Assembly (NCBI RefSeq): GCF_000502875.1
Contig: NZ_AYWX01000001.1
Location: 927,977-991,976, forward strand
Length of the DNA stretch: 64,000 nt
Source: Mesorhizobium sp. L2C084A000
Lineage (GTDB): Bacteria > Pseudomonadota > Alphaproteobacteria > Rhizobiales > Rhizobiaceae
Reading direction: 5' to 3'
Shown here: piece by piece, positions 7,413 through 16,159 of the stretch
How the letters are laid out: each line of letters begins with the position of its first letter
Numbering within the stretch: position 1 is the first letter of the stretch
Translations under genes and position numbers: made by a program
The notes under the pieces: generated by a model
The model's input: the letters and a program-made list of their open reading frames with translations, nothing else
What the model was told of the DNA's origin: nothing
Database searches by the model: none

Positions 7413-8390
7413 ATGGAACGTGACAGGCAGTCTGCTCTAGGTGAAACGCACCTCATTGGGCTCGGCGCGATAGGCCATAGCTCGCTCTGGGCGCTGGCGA
7501 GGCAATCCGGTCTGTCCGGGCGCCTGCATGTAGTTGATCACGAAGCTATCGAACTCTCAAACCTGCAGCGCTACGTGTTGGCAGGTCAGGCGGAGGTCGG
7601 CCTCTCTAAGGCGGCCCTAGCAACCCACGCCCTTCGGTCCACCCCCCTTGAGGTCGAGGCGCACCCTATGAAGTGGGCAGAATATGTTGCGCGCCGGGGC
7701 GACTGGGTATTCGACCGAGTGGGTGTGGCGCTTGACACCGCCGCCGACCGTCTAGCTGTCCAAGGTGCTCTGCCCCGATGGATCGCGAACGCCTGGACTC
7801 AGGAGCAAGATCTAGGCATCTCGCGGCACGGTTTCGATGACGGCCAGGCTTGCCTTTGCTGCATGTACATGCCGACCGGGAAATCCAAGGACGAACACCA
7901 ACTGGTCGCGGAGGAACTCGGAATACCGGAAGCACACGAGGAGGTAAAAACGCTCCTGCAGACCAATACCGGAGTCCCCAATGAGTTCGTAGCTCGGGTG
8001 GCTACGGCGATGGCTGTGCCGTTTGAGCCGCTCGCCGCGTTTGTTGGCCAGCCCCTCCGTTCCTTTTATCAGCAGGTTATCTGCGGCGGCCTGGTGTTCC
8101 AGCTTAGCGATGGAAGTCGTCTCGTTCGAACCGTGGTTCCGATGGCCTTTCAATCAGCGCTTGCCGGGATCATGCTTGCCGCAGACCTGGTCAAGCACAG
8201 TGCGGGTTTTCCGATGAGTCCGACGACCAGCACTCGCGTGAATCTACTGCGCCGCCTTGGTTCTCACCTCCATGATCCGAAAGCCAAAGATTCCAGTGGC
8301 CGCTGCATCTGCAGCGATGAGGATTTCATTGCCGCCTACAGGCTGAAATACGGCTGTGCCGTTGAACAGCTGAGCAACGGGTCCGCCTAA
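7413..8390 (+). CDS. Solitary E1-like (ThiF-fold) adenylating protein
   Basis: This 325-residue protein starts with the nucleotide-binding motif GLGAIG at 16-21, then D42 and the ELSNLQRY motif with N50 and R53, and ALDTAADR at 106-113, all typical of the E1/MoeB/ThiF fold. Two cysteine pairs, C147/C150 (CLCC) and C298/C300 (CIC), look like the structural zinc site found in this superfamily. The start is supported by a TTGGAGG ribosome binding site. No ubiquitin-like, E2-like, JAB or ThiS/MoaD-like partner lies next to it. It is clearly different from the E1-like protein at 259-1452. The substrate is unknown. Confidence 0.72.
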   Translation: MERDRQSALGETHLIGLGAIGHSSLWALARQSGLSGRLHVVDHEAIELSNLQRYVLAGQAEVGLSKAALATHALRSTPLEVEAHPMKWAEYVARRGDWVFDRVGVALDTAADRLAVQGALPRWIANAWTQEQDLGISRHGFDDGQACLCCMYMPTGKSKDEHQLVAEELGIPEAHEEVKTLLQTNTGVPNEFVARVATAMAVPFEPLAAFVGQPLRSFYQQVICGGLVFQLSDGSRLVRTVVPMAFQSALAGIMLAADLVKHSAGFPMSPTTSTRVNLLRRLGSHLHDPKAKDSSGRCICSDEDFIAAYRLKYGCAVEQLSNGSA

Positions 8391-8590
8391 AAAGATCTGA
8401 AGTCTTCGTTACCGCGGACGGCGCGCTGTCAAGCGCTCACCGATGTTTTCGACCACGATCGAGTGCCTGATGAGAGTGCGGGGCGGATACTATGACACGC
8501 TCGGCCCGCTGCTTGCCAATGTCAGGCCCAGAACCCACGACAGAGATCCTTGAGCGACGGCTCGCCGTTTAACGTTTTTTGTACTGTTAT

Positions 8591-10006
8591 CTACGTTCGG
8601 CCATATTCGTCGTCGAAGCGAACGATATCATCCTCGGCGAGATAATCGCCGCTCTGCACTTCAATGATAACCAGGTCAATTCTGCCTGGGTTCTCGAGCC
8701 GATGCTTATGGCCGCAGGGGATGTAAGTAGATTCGTTTGTCCCCAGGAACAACTCCTGCTCGCCATTGACGATTTTGGCGGAGCCGCTGACCACGACCCA
8801 GTGCTCCGAACGATGATAGTGCATCTGCAGGCTCAACTGGCGACCGGGCTTCACCTCGATGCGTTTGATCTTGAAGCGCTCGCCTTCCTCCAGAACCGTA
8901 TAGGTACCCCAGGGCCGGTGTACCGTGCTATGGACCAGATGAGCTTCATGTCCCGAAGCCTTGAGGCCCTCGAAGAGCTTCTTAACGTCCTGAACGCGGT
9001 CGCGGGATGTGACAAGCAAAGCGTCCGGGGAATCCACGATCACCAGATCGCTTACGCCCACCGTGCCGATGACGCGCTTGTCGGAGCTCACATAGGTGCC
9101 GGTCGTGTCGACCATGTGCACATCGCCGCGTATCCTGTTCCCGCTTTCGTCGGGGGCGATCAAATCGGCCATTGCGTTCCAAGATCCGATGTCGTTCCAA
9201 TCCATGTCGCAGGGAATCACGGCAAGTCTGTTAGTCTTCTCCATGACAGCGTGGTCGAGCGAGATTCGCGGCGCGGAACCGAAATGCTCAGGCGCGAGTT
9301 CGATTTTGGCAAAGCCTTGGCATTGACTGGCGCGGCCGTTCTCATAGCTGTCGGCGACGGCCTGGAGCACCTCGGGACAATGCAAAACCATCTCGTCGAG
9401 CATGGTTTGCGCACTGAAGCAGAAGATGCCGGCGTTCCAGAAGAAGCGTTGAGACGCGACATAGGCTTTGGCTGTATCCAGATCCGGTTTTTCAACGAAA
9501 CGGACGACGTTCTCACCATCTGCTTCGATGTAGCCGAATGCGGTGTCCGGTCTGGTTGGGGTGATGCCCAATGTGGCGATCCGCCCGAGCTTCGCATGTT
9601 CCATGGCCAGGCCCATGACGTCTAAAAACGCAGGCAGGTTGCTAATCAGGTGATCGGCCGGGAAGACGCACAGGATCGCGTCAGGGCCTTGCGTTGCCCT
9701 CGCATGGATCGCGGCTGCAGCCACGGCGGCGGCCGTATCCCGAGCTTCGGGCTCGAGCAGAAAGGTGCGTGGCAGGACCACGGAATCCAGTTCGTCAAAT
9801 TCGTCCTTGGTCAGGAAGAGGTGGTCCCCGGATGTCACAGCGACGAGTTCCACGACACCTTCTATCGAAGCGGCGCGCAGCACAGTCTGCTGAATGAGAG
9901 AATATCCATCCGCCACTTTGAGGAAAGGTTTGGGGTGCGATTGCCTTGAGGCGGGCCATAGCCGCGATCCGGCTCCGCCGCTGATGATCACGGGAATGAC
10001 TTTCAT
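8591..10006 (-). CDS. noeJ: Mannose-1-phosphate guanylyltransferase / mannose-6-phosphate isomerase
   Basis: This 471-residue bifunctional enzyme of the ManC/AlgA type makes GDP-mannose, the precursor of GDP-fucose. The N-terminal nucleotidyltransferase has the pyrophosphorylase signature SGGAGSRLWPASR and the PKPFL motif. The C-terminal cupin (HRPWGTYTVLEEGERFKIKR ... GRQLSLQMHYHRSEHW) is the isomerase part. I chose the ATG at 10006 because it follows a GAGG site and begins at the conserved MKVIPVIISGG; the frame extends 20 codons upstream without support. It lies 240 bases downstream of nodZ on the same strand, so it could be read from the nodZ nod box. The nod-context name noeJ is used because GDP-fucose here serves Nod-factor decoration. 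Confidence 0.9.
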   Translation of the reverse strand: MKVIPVIISGGAGSRLWPASRQSHPKPFLKVADGYSLIQQTVLRAASIEGVVELVAVTSGDHLFLTKDEFDELDSVVLPRTFLLEPEARDTAAAVAAAAIHARATQGPDAILCVFPADHLISNLPAFLDVMGLAMEHAKLGRIATLGITPTRPDTAFGYIEADGENVVRFVEKPDLDTAKAYVASQRFFWNAGIFCFSAQTMLDEMVLHCPEVLQAVADSYENGRASQCQGFAKIELAPEHFGSAPRISLDHAVMEKTNRLAVIPCDMDWNDIGSWNAMADLIAPDESGNRIRGDVHMVDTTGTYVSSDKRVIGTVGVSDLVIVDSPDALLVTSRDRVQDVKKLFEGLKASGHEAHLVHSTVHRPWGTYTVLEEGERFKIKRIEVKPGRQLSLQMHYHRSEHWVVVSGSAKIVNGEQELFLGTNESTYIPCGHKHRLENPGRIDLVIIEVQSGDYLAEDDIVRFDDEYGRT

Positions 10007-10246
10007 AACCAACCTCAATTTCGTCTCTGGAGTGATCGCCCGCGTTCTTTCGAGCGTCAGCGTCACGATCGCCGTCGCTCTGGCTTGTCTGCGGCCCCCG
10101 CGTAACAGCGAAGTTACGGCGCGTTGCAGGCGGCGTCAGATGACGACGCTATCGATAATGTACGACGCCTCCACTGGCGTCGGTGAGAAATGCGCATTCA
10201 ACTATGCCTGTTGGTTGCGTCTGCCGAATTGCGCAGGTGGCGGGTC

Positions 10247-11233
10247 TTAACTGAGATCAGAGACTTGGCTGCCTTCTATCAAAGTCAAACGACTTGGCTC
10301 TTTCAGATCGAATTCAATTACCCGTGGTGCGAAAAGGCGTGCATATCGTGTAAAGGCGCTCGTCGGGGGAAACCGAATTACGGTATCGCAGCGCCCGAGA
10401 AGATACATCTCAACGAGGGCGGAAATTCCGCCGTCAATCCCGAGTGCTGCAGTGTGTAAGGGGCCACCTTGATTGGATCCGAAGTGCTTCGGGACAGTGA
10501 GCAGATCGGGAAACCTGGCCGACAGAAGATCCAGTATGCGCGCGCTGTCCGTGCATAAGAACAGCCGCACAGGCCTGGGGTGCGGTAACGCCTTAGCCTT
10601 GTCAATTGCAGCGCACACTTGCCGAACGGCGAGCTCCGGATCGGCCCAGTAGGGCGCATGCTCCATGATGTCTTCACCGTTACCGTGCCGAACATGAATC
10701 CCGATGATGCTGTGCCCCTCAAAACATTCCTGATAAATGGCATCTATGCGGGCTTGAATTTCTGGCCGAGGCTGGACACTCTGGAACACCTGCCGCTCTG
10801 CATCCTCATCGCACCGCCACATCAGACAAGCGTCACACACTACTGTGTTCGCTTCGACATCGTGTTCGGCCTGAAAGAGCTCGCCCAACTCATCGCGCTC
10901 TTGGAAAATCTGCTCATCTGGCCGGTAAAGGCACTCGATCGCCGGCCTGTTCCACCACTCCGGGAAGAATGGACCAGGGAAGGAAACGTCGTTGATCCGG
11001 TCGTCGGAAATAGCCGGCACGCCAGCGATGTCATTGATCGGCTGGAAGAACACCGGAAACGCATTTGTGAAGGGTTGGTCGAGGTAGCAGGCCCCCCGCC
11101 AGTCGATGACTAGAGTTCGTCCCGACCGCTGCGCGTAGCGCCAAGCGGCCGCCAATGACCACAGACAATCACCGAACCCCGTACGCCTCCGAGAGACGAC
11201 GAACCGGCGCTTTTCCAATCCACTAACATGCAT
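10247..11233 (-). CDS. nodZ: Nod-factor alpha-1,6-fucosyltransferase NodZ
   Basis: This 328-residue protein transfers fucose from GDP-fucose to the reducing-end GlcNAc of the Nod factor. Diagnostic features are the N-terminal RRRTGFGDCLWSLAAAWRYA and the HVRHGNGED motif (around residue 175), which carries the arginine used for GDP-fucose binding in NodZ/FUT8-type enzymes. RFPPTSAFTRYARLF follows near the C-terminus. The length is that expected for NodZ. A nod box on the same strand lies about 200 bases upstream, so NodD- and flavonoid-dependent expression is likely. The substrate is made by noeJ, noeK, noeL and nolK in this same region. Confidence 0.95.
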   Translation of the reverse strand: MHVSGLEKRRFVVSRRRTGFGDCLWSLAAAWRYAQRSGRTLVIDWRGACYLDQPFTNAFPVFFQPINDIAGVPAISDDRINDVSFPGPFFPEWWNRPAIECLYRPDEQIFQERDELGELFQAEHDVEANTVVCDACLMWRCDEDAERQVFQSVQPRPEIQARIDAIYQECFEGHSIIGIHVRHGNGEDIMEHAPYWADPELAVRQVCAAIDKAKALPHPRPVRLFLCTDSARILDLLSARFPDLLTVPKHFGSNQGGPLHTAALGIDGGISALVEMYLLGRCDTVIRFPPTSAFTRYARLFAPRVIEFDLKEPSRLTLIEGSQVSDLS

Positions 11234-11436
11234 TTTCGGAAATCTCGTTCAGAGAGGAGGTTGCCCGGTTTGGTATCCTTAGTCGACACGTAGACCCTGA
11301 CGCCGGGCGCTTGGCAGAGGCCGGGCCATAGGGCAGAAGAGCTCACTCAGCACTGCCCACTAATCCCGTGACGCTCGCACAGCTTGAAGCCGATGCCCTC
11401 GCTTCCGGTTCAGCCTTCTCTACTGGGCCTCCGCGG

Positions 11437-11483
11437 CATATGTAAAATCTATTGAGTGGATGCCGGCCATCCATGTGTTGGAT
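11437..11483 (-). promoter_or_regulatory. nod box upstream of nodZ
   Basis: Read on the minus strand, the site begins ATCCAACACATGGATG, has a 6-base spacer, and continues ATCCACTCAATAGATTTTAC. It aligns without gaps to the nod box at 11829-11875 and to the known consensus (ATC-N9-GAT half-sites). It faces nodZ, whose start is 204 bases away. Confidence 0.85.
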
Positions 11484-11828
11484 GCCATGATGAAGGGGCT
11501 CGGCTGACGCGGGCCCGGCCAATAGAGCCGAAACAGCCGGGAAACGCTGCGACACTGCCTGCCGGAGCAAATCGTTCCGTCGACGCCATACGCCAAGGGT
11601 GCAAGGCTGCATACAGCAACCGGTACCGGGCGAGATGAAGTCGACAGCTCGACGCGCCTGGAACCAGCTGATCGACAGAATCTGCAGTCTGCTCCCAAAG
11701 TTCTGCACGACCTGTGCCGGATGCTGTGGTGAGGGCTCGCGGCCACGAACGTTGTCCTCGCCCCGAACGGAAGCTCGCGCCTACGACTCCGGGCCGGCGA
11801 TGATGCGCCCCCGCTGCTCGGTCAGACC
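11484..11828. other. Spacer between divergent nod boxes
   Basis: This interval separates the two nod boxes that fire outward to nodZ and to noeL-nolK. Open frames are present on both strands, but none resembles a protein I recognise and none has a ribosome binding site. It is probably an eroded insertion. Confidence 0.4.
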
Positions 11829-11875
11829 ATCCATTCTGTGGATGCACTTTATCCAAACAATCGATTTCACTGATC
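11829..11875 (+). promoter_or_regulatory. nod box upstream of noeL-nolK
   Basis: The site begins ATCCATTCTGTGGATG, then ATCCAAACAATCGATTTCAC after a 6-base spacer. It is a near-consensus NodD binding site. It points to noeL, which starts 333 bases downstream. Confidence 0.93.
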
Positions 11876-12207
11876 CAAACAATTCCCATTAGAAGACGCT
11901 GAAGCAAGAAAGAAAGGCGTCCTCACTCACTGATGGATGAGCAAATCAGCTGCAAGGTGCTGAGAGTACATGTCGCTCAGCGTGAGCTGAGCGGCACTCA
12001 GACCGCATGTACGAAGCCGACAGGTTAGCGGCGCAACTCTATTTTGCTGTGCCTCCAAGCAAGAGGTGTGCTCGGCTGGCGGACTGTCAATGACGAGCTT
12101 CGCGCCGCATCTGTCGAAGTGCTCCATAGCGCACGGGGCTGGCCGCACATTGTGTCGGCGTGGCGAGCCGGAGCCGAAACTTTAAACTTTAATAGAGCAG
12201 GAATAGA

Positions 12208-13278
12208 ATGGGCGATAGCAGAAAAGTTGCTCTTATTACGGGCATAACTGGACAGGATGGTGCCTATCTGGCCCGTCTTCTTCTCAAAAAAGGCTACATC
12301 GTTCATGGGATTAAGCGACGTTCCTCTTCCTTCAACACGGGTCGTATCGAAGACCTCTACCAAGACCCGCACGAATCCGATCCGCGCCTGATCTTGCATT
12401 ACGGTGACCTCACTGATTCGACTAACCTCATCCGCGTGGTTCAGGAATCTCAGCCAGACGAAATTTACAACTTGGCTGCTCAGAGCCATGTGCAGGTGTC
12501 GTTCGAAACACCTGAGTACACAGCAAACGCGGACGGTATCGGTACATTGCGACTTCTTGAGGCGATTCGCCTCCTCGGTCTGACGGACAAGACCCGCTTC
12601 TATCAAGCCTCGACTTCGGAGCTATACGGCCTCGTGCAGTCCGTACCGCAGAACGAAACGACGCCGTTTTATCCGCGCAGCCCTTACGCCGCCGCCAAGC
12701 TCTACGCCTACTGGATGGTCGTCAATTATCGCGAGGGCTATGGTATGCACGCTTCCAACGGCATTCTTTTTAATCACGAAAGCCCCCTTCGTGGCGAAAC
12801 TTTTGTGACGCGCAAGATCAGCCGCGCTGCCGCTGCTATCTACCTGGGCAAGCAGGACAAGCTTTATCTCGGCAATCTCGATGCTCAACGCGATTGGGGC
12901 CATGCGCGTGAGTACGTGCGAGGTATGTGGATGATGATACAGCAGGATCAACCGGATGATTACGTGCTGGCTACGGGCAAAACGACTCCTGTCCGCCAAT
13001 TCGTCGAGTGGGCTTTCGAAGATATCGGCGTCGAGATCGAATGGCGTGGCAAGGGTGTCGGCGAAAAGGGCTATGATGTAGCGAGCGGCAGATGCCTAGT
13101 CCAAGTGGACCCACGCTACTTCCGCCCCACGGAAGTCGATCTTCTCCTGGGTGACGCTACCAAGGCGAAGGAGAAGCTCGGCTGGGTGCATGAGACATCC
13201 GTGCGCGAGCTTGCTGCGGAAATGGTACGCGAAGACCTGAAGGTCATGCAGACATCTGTAGTCATGAAGGAAGCGTAA
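12208..13278 (+). CDS. noeL: GDP-mannose 4,6-dehydratase
   Basis: This 356-residue short-chain dehydrogenase-type enzyme converts GDP-mannose to GDP-4-keto-6-deoxymannose, the first step to GDP-fucose. Visible motifs are the NADP-binding [14 protein letters not shown], the [15 protein letters not shown] segment specific to GMD enzymes, the catalytic STSELYG, and [15 protein letters not shown] with the Tyr-x3-Lys pair. The start follows AGCAGGAAT and is the usual GMD N-terminus. The last base of its stop is the first base of the nolK start (TAATG), so the two are translationally coupled. The nod box at 11829 is the likely promoter. Named noeL from the symbiotic context (gmd elsewhere). Confidence 0.94.
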   Translation: MGDSRKVALITGITGQDGAYLARLLLKKGYIVHGIKRRSSSFNTGRIEDLYQDPHESDPRLILHYGDLTDSTNLIRVVQESQPDEIYNLAAQSHVQVSFETPEYTANADGIGTLRLLEAIRLLGLTDKTRFYQASTSELYGLVQSVPQNETTPFYPRSPYAAAKLYAYWMVVNYREGYGMHASNGILFNHESPLRGETFVTRKISRAAAAIYLGKQDKLYLGNLDAQRDWGHAREYVRGMWMMIQQDQPDDYVLATGKTTPVRQFVEWAFEDIGVEIEWRGKGVGEKGYDVASGRCLVQVDPRYFRPTEVDLLLGDATKAKEKLGWVHETSVRELAAEMVREDLKVMQTSVVMKEA

Positions 13279-14222
13279 TGTATGATCTGAACGGAAAAAC
13301 CGTGTGGGTCGCTGGCCACAAAGGTATGGTGGGCAGCGCTGTTGTACGCCGACTCACGTCTGAAGACTGCAAAGTTGTGGCCGCCCCTCGGGGAGAGCTA
13401 GACCTCAAGCGACAGACCGAGGTTGAAAACTTCGTGGCAGTGATGAAACCGGACGCTATCATTATGGCGGCGGCAAAGGTAGGTGGTATTCTCGCGAACG
13501 CCACCTATCCGGTCGACTTTCTTTACGACAATCTGATGATCGAGGCCAATATCTTCGCGGCAGCCCACGAAAACAATGTCGACCGCGTCCTCTTCCTCGG
13601 CTCGTCTTGCATCTATCCGAAGATGGCACCACAGCCCATTCCTGAAAGCGCGCTTTTGACCGGGCCACTAGAGCGCACCAACGAATGCTACGCCGTCGCC
13701 AAGATCACCGGCATCAAAATGGCTCAAGCCTATCGCCAGCAATATGGCCGCGACTACATCTCCGCTATGCCGACGAATCTCTACGGGCCAGGCGACAATT
13801 ATGACTTGCAGTCAAGCCACGTCATCCCAGCGCTGATCCGGAAAGCGCATGAAGCTAAGCTCATAAGTGATAAGCAAATCACCATCTGGGGCACGGGCAC
13901 ACCACGTCGGGAATTCATGCACGTCGACGACTGCGCCGACGCATTAGTCTTCCTCCTGAAGAACTACTCTGACCATGATCACGTCAATCTCGGCTGCGGA
14001 CAGGACATCACGATCCTAGAGCTGACTAGAATGATCTGCCGTGTAGTCGGATTTACTGGGGAGATCGCGCATGATCACTCTAGACCTGACGGTACACCGC
14101 GAAAGCTGATGAGCGTCGACAAGCTGCGCACTTTGGGATGGGCAGCAAAGATCACTCTCATGGAAGGCATCGAGAGTGTCTATCATGCATTTCTGAACGG
14201 GAGCTACACCGAACGGCGATAG
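13278..14222 (+). CDS. nolK: GDP-L-fucose synthase
   Basis: This 314-residue NADPH-dependent epimerase/reductase turns GDP-4-keto-6-deoxymannose into GDP-L-fucose. It shows GHKGMVGSAVVRRL near the N-terminus, the SSCIYPKMAPQPIPE segment, and the catalytic NECYAVAKITG with Tyr-x3-Lys. NLYGPGDNYDLQSSHVIPA follows, typical of WcaG/Fcl enzymes. It overlaps the noeL stop by one base and shares its operon. Its product is the sugar donor of NodZ. Confidence 0.94.
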   Translation: MYDLNGKTVWVAGHKGMVGSAVVRRLTSEDCKVVAAPRGELDLKRQTEVENFVAVMKPDAIIMAAAKVGGILANATYPVDFLYDNLMIEANIFAAAHENNVDRVLFLGSSCIYPKMAPQPIPESALLTGPLERTNECYAVAKITGIKMAQAYRQQYGRDYISAMPTNLYGPGDNYDLQSSHVIPALIRKAHEAKLISDKQITIWGTGTPRREFMHVDDCADALVFLLKNYSDHDHVNLGCGQDITILELTRMICRVVGFTGEIAHDHSRPDGTPRKLMSVDKLRTLGWAAKITLMEGIESVYHAFLNGSYTERR

Positions 14223-14569
14223 ATAAGAGGATTTGCTGCGTCTCAGGCCTGTAGGCGCTTTCGGGACCCAGAGCTAATGTAGACTGAGACAATCACTCGA
14301 TGGCGATAGCGCTCATGTGAGCCAGCCGCGAGGAGCCCTGCCGGACCCGGACCCCATCCGCTCCAACCTCGTCGCCGTGAAGGTCACGGTGCGCTGCCCA
14401 CGCCGACGCCGACTGCGTCAATCCTCACAAGGGTAACCGTCGATAACCGAACGCGTCTACGGTAACCGAATGTACTTCTTGTCCTCGTCCGAGGGATCTG
14501 TCGATGGGCATTCCGGACGAGCCAAAGTTTGAGCATGTTACCTTCAAAACCCGCAACGTCGGATTTGGT

Positions 14570-15991
14570 ATGAAATTCGGAACAAGTGGATTACGGGGCC
14601 TGGCGACAGAATTGGCAGGAGCCGCCTCTGCCCTATATGCAACGGCATTCGCGACATTCCTGCTGGAATCCGGCCTGGCCAGAATTGGCGACGAGATACT
14701 CATAGGGCGCGACTTTCGCGCCTCGAGTCCGGCCATCGCCGCCGTCTGTGCGGCGGCACTGTCCGCGCTCGGCTTCATCGTAGTCGATTGCGGCGCAGTC
14801 CCCACCCCTGCCCTGGCACTGTATGCTCAGGCGCGTAAGAGTGGTTGTTTGATGATCACAGGCTCGCACATTCCGGCCGACCGTAATGGAATAAAATTCT
14901 ATCGACCCGACGGTGAGATCGACAAGGGTGATGAGCGGGAGATAACGCGCATCGCCTTGCAGTTGGAGAAGCGCGGATACGCCCTTGAAGGTGCTGTTGC
15001 AAGTCGGCAGCACCGGGAGGCCGAATGCAAGGCCTTTTTCATGGCGCGCAATCGAAAGCTTATGGAGATTAATGCTCTAAAGGGCTTAACGGTGGGCGTA
15101 TATCAGCACAGCACAGTCGCGCGCGATCTCTTGGTTGACATTCTCTCATATCACTGTGCGACGGTCGTAACCCTGGGACGTTCGGAAGGTTTCATTCCTG
15201 TCGACACTGAAGCGGTCTCGGACGAGACTGCTCAACAGTTCAAGCTCTGGGCCAAAGAGCATCGGCTTGATGCGGTCGTCTCGGCAGATGGCGATGGTGA
15301 CCGCCCACTGGTAGCTGACGACCACGGAGACCCCCTTCGCGGTGATTTGTTAGGCCTGATTACGGCGAACTTCCTGCAAGCGAAGGCAGTCGTCACGCCG
15401 GTCACATCAAACTCTGGTATCGAGACCGCAGGTTCTTTTAAAGTCGTGCGTACCAAGGTTGGATCGCCATTTGTTATTGCTGCCATGCTCGATTTGGTTG
15501 CGTCGGGTCACGAGCGCGTGGTTGGTTTCGAAGCAAACGGTGGTTTGTTGACCGGCACGGACTTTGACCCGAACGGAACTAAACTGCCAGCGCTACCTAC
15601 ACGCGACAGTTTTCTCCCCATCCTCGCGGCACTTTCCCTTGTTAATACAAGTGGGCAGCCACTGTCGGAGATTGGCAGTTCCTTTCAATTGCCGGCGGCG
15701 GCGGCGGATCGCTTGGAAAATTTTTCCGTCGAAAGCAGCACTCGCCTCATGACATACCTTCGTACAGCGGAAACTAACATCGCCGCCTTCGTCGGGTCGA
15801 TTGGAGTGGTAAGCAAGGTTAGCGATGTTGACGGACTTCGTATCACTCTCGCGGATAAGCGTGTCTTGCATTTGCGTCCATCCGGAAATGCCCCGGAAAT
15901 GCGGTGCTACGTCGAAGCCGAAAATCGGGAGGACGCGGAGCTTTTGCTCCGGACTGGATTGGATCGAATTCGTAATTGGACGCAAGGCTAA
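14570..15991 (+). CDS. noeK: Phosphomannomutase
   Basis: This 473-residue alpha-D-phosphohexomutase interconverts mannose-6-phosphate and mannose-1-phosphate, supplying NoeJ. All four active-site loops are visible: the phosphoserine loop TGSHIPADRNG, the metal loop SADGDGDRP, the sugar loop GFEANGG, and the phosphate loop RPSGNAPEMR. I chose the ATG at 14570 because the family begins MKFGTSGLRG; the frame is open to an ATG at 14504, which would add 22 unsupported residues. It lies 350 bases after nolK and may be in the same nod-box-driven transcript. With noeJ, noeL and nolK it completes the route to GDP-fucose from mannose-6-phosphate. Confidence 0.92.
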   Translation: MKFGTSGLRGLATELAGAASALYATAFATFLLESGLARIGDEILIGRDFRASSPAIAAVCAAALSALGFIVVDCGAVPTPALALYAQARKSGCLMITGSHIPADRNGIKFYRPDGEIDKGDEREITRIALQLEKRGYALEGAVASRQHREAECKAFFMARNRKLMEINALKGLTVGVYQHSTVARDLLVDILSYHCATVVTLGRSEGFIPVDTEAVSDETAQQFKLWAKEHRLDAVVSADGDGDRPLVADDHGDPLRGDLLGLITANFLQAKAVVTPVTSNSGIETAGSFKVVRTKVGSPFVIAAMLDLVASGHERVVGFEANGGLLTGTDFDPNGTKLPALPTRDSFLPILAALSLVNTSGQPLSEIGSSFQLPAAAADRLENFSVESSTRLMTYLRTAETNIAAFVGSIGVVSKVSDVDGLRITLADKRVLHLRPSGNAPEMRCYVEAENREDAELLLRTGLDRIRNWTQG

Positions 15992-16159
15992 ATAAAAGCC
16001 GCCTCCCTGCGTATTCCAGGTGACCCTGGGGGTCGCACAAGCTACTCAAGCGCGATCAGAACGTCCACAGTGTCCCGGCCCTGTCCGCTTTGAAGCAAAC
16101 CGGAACGCCCGTGGAAACAGCCGATCCGTACCAGCCACGGAGCATCCGGTAGCTCATGG

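Noticed and set aside
7055..7456. A minus-strand frame upstream of the secreted protein, with a protein-like middle part
   Set aside because: It overlaps the signal peptide region of the 606-residue protein and the start of the E1-like gene, and has no ribosome binding site or family.
8579..9625. A 348-codon plus-strand frame
   Set aside because: Antisense to noeJ, whose pyrophosphorylase and cupin motifs are unmistakable.
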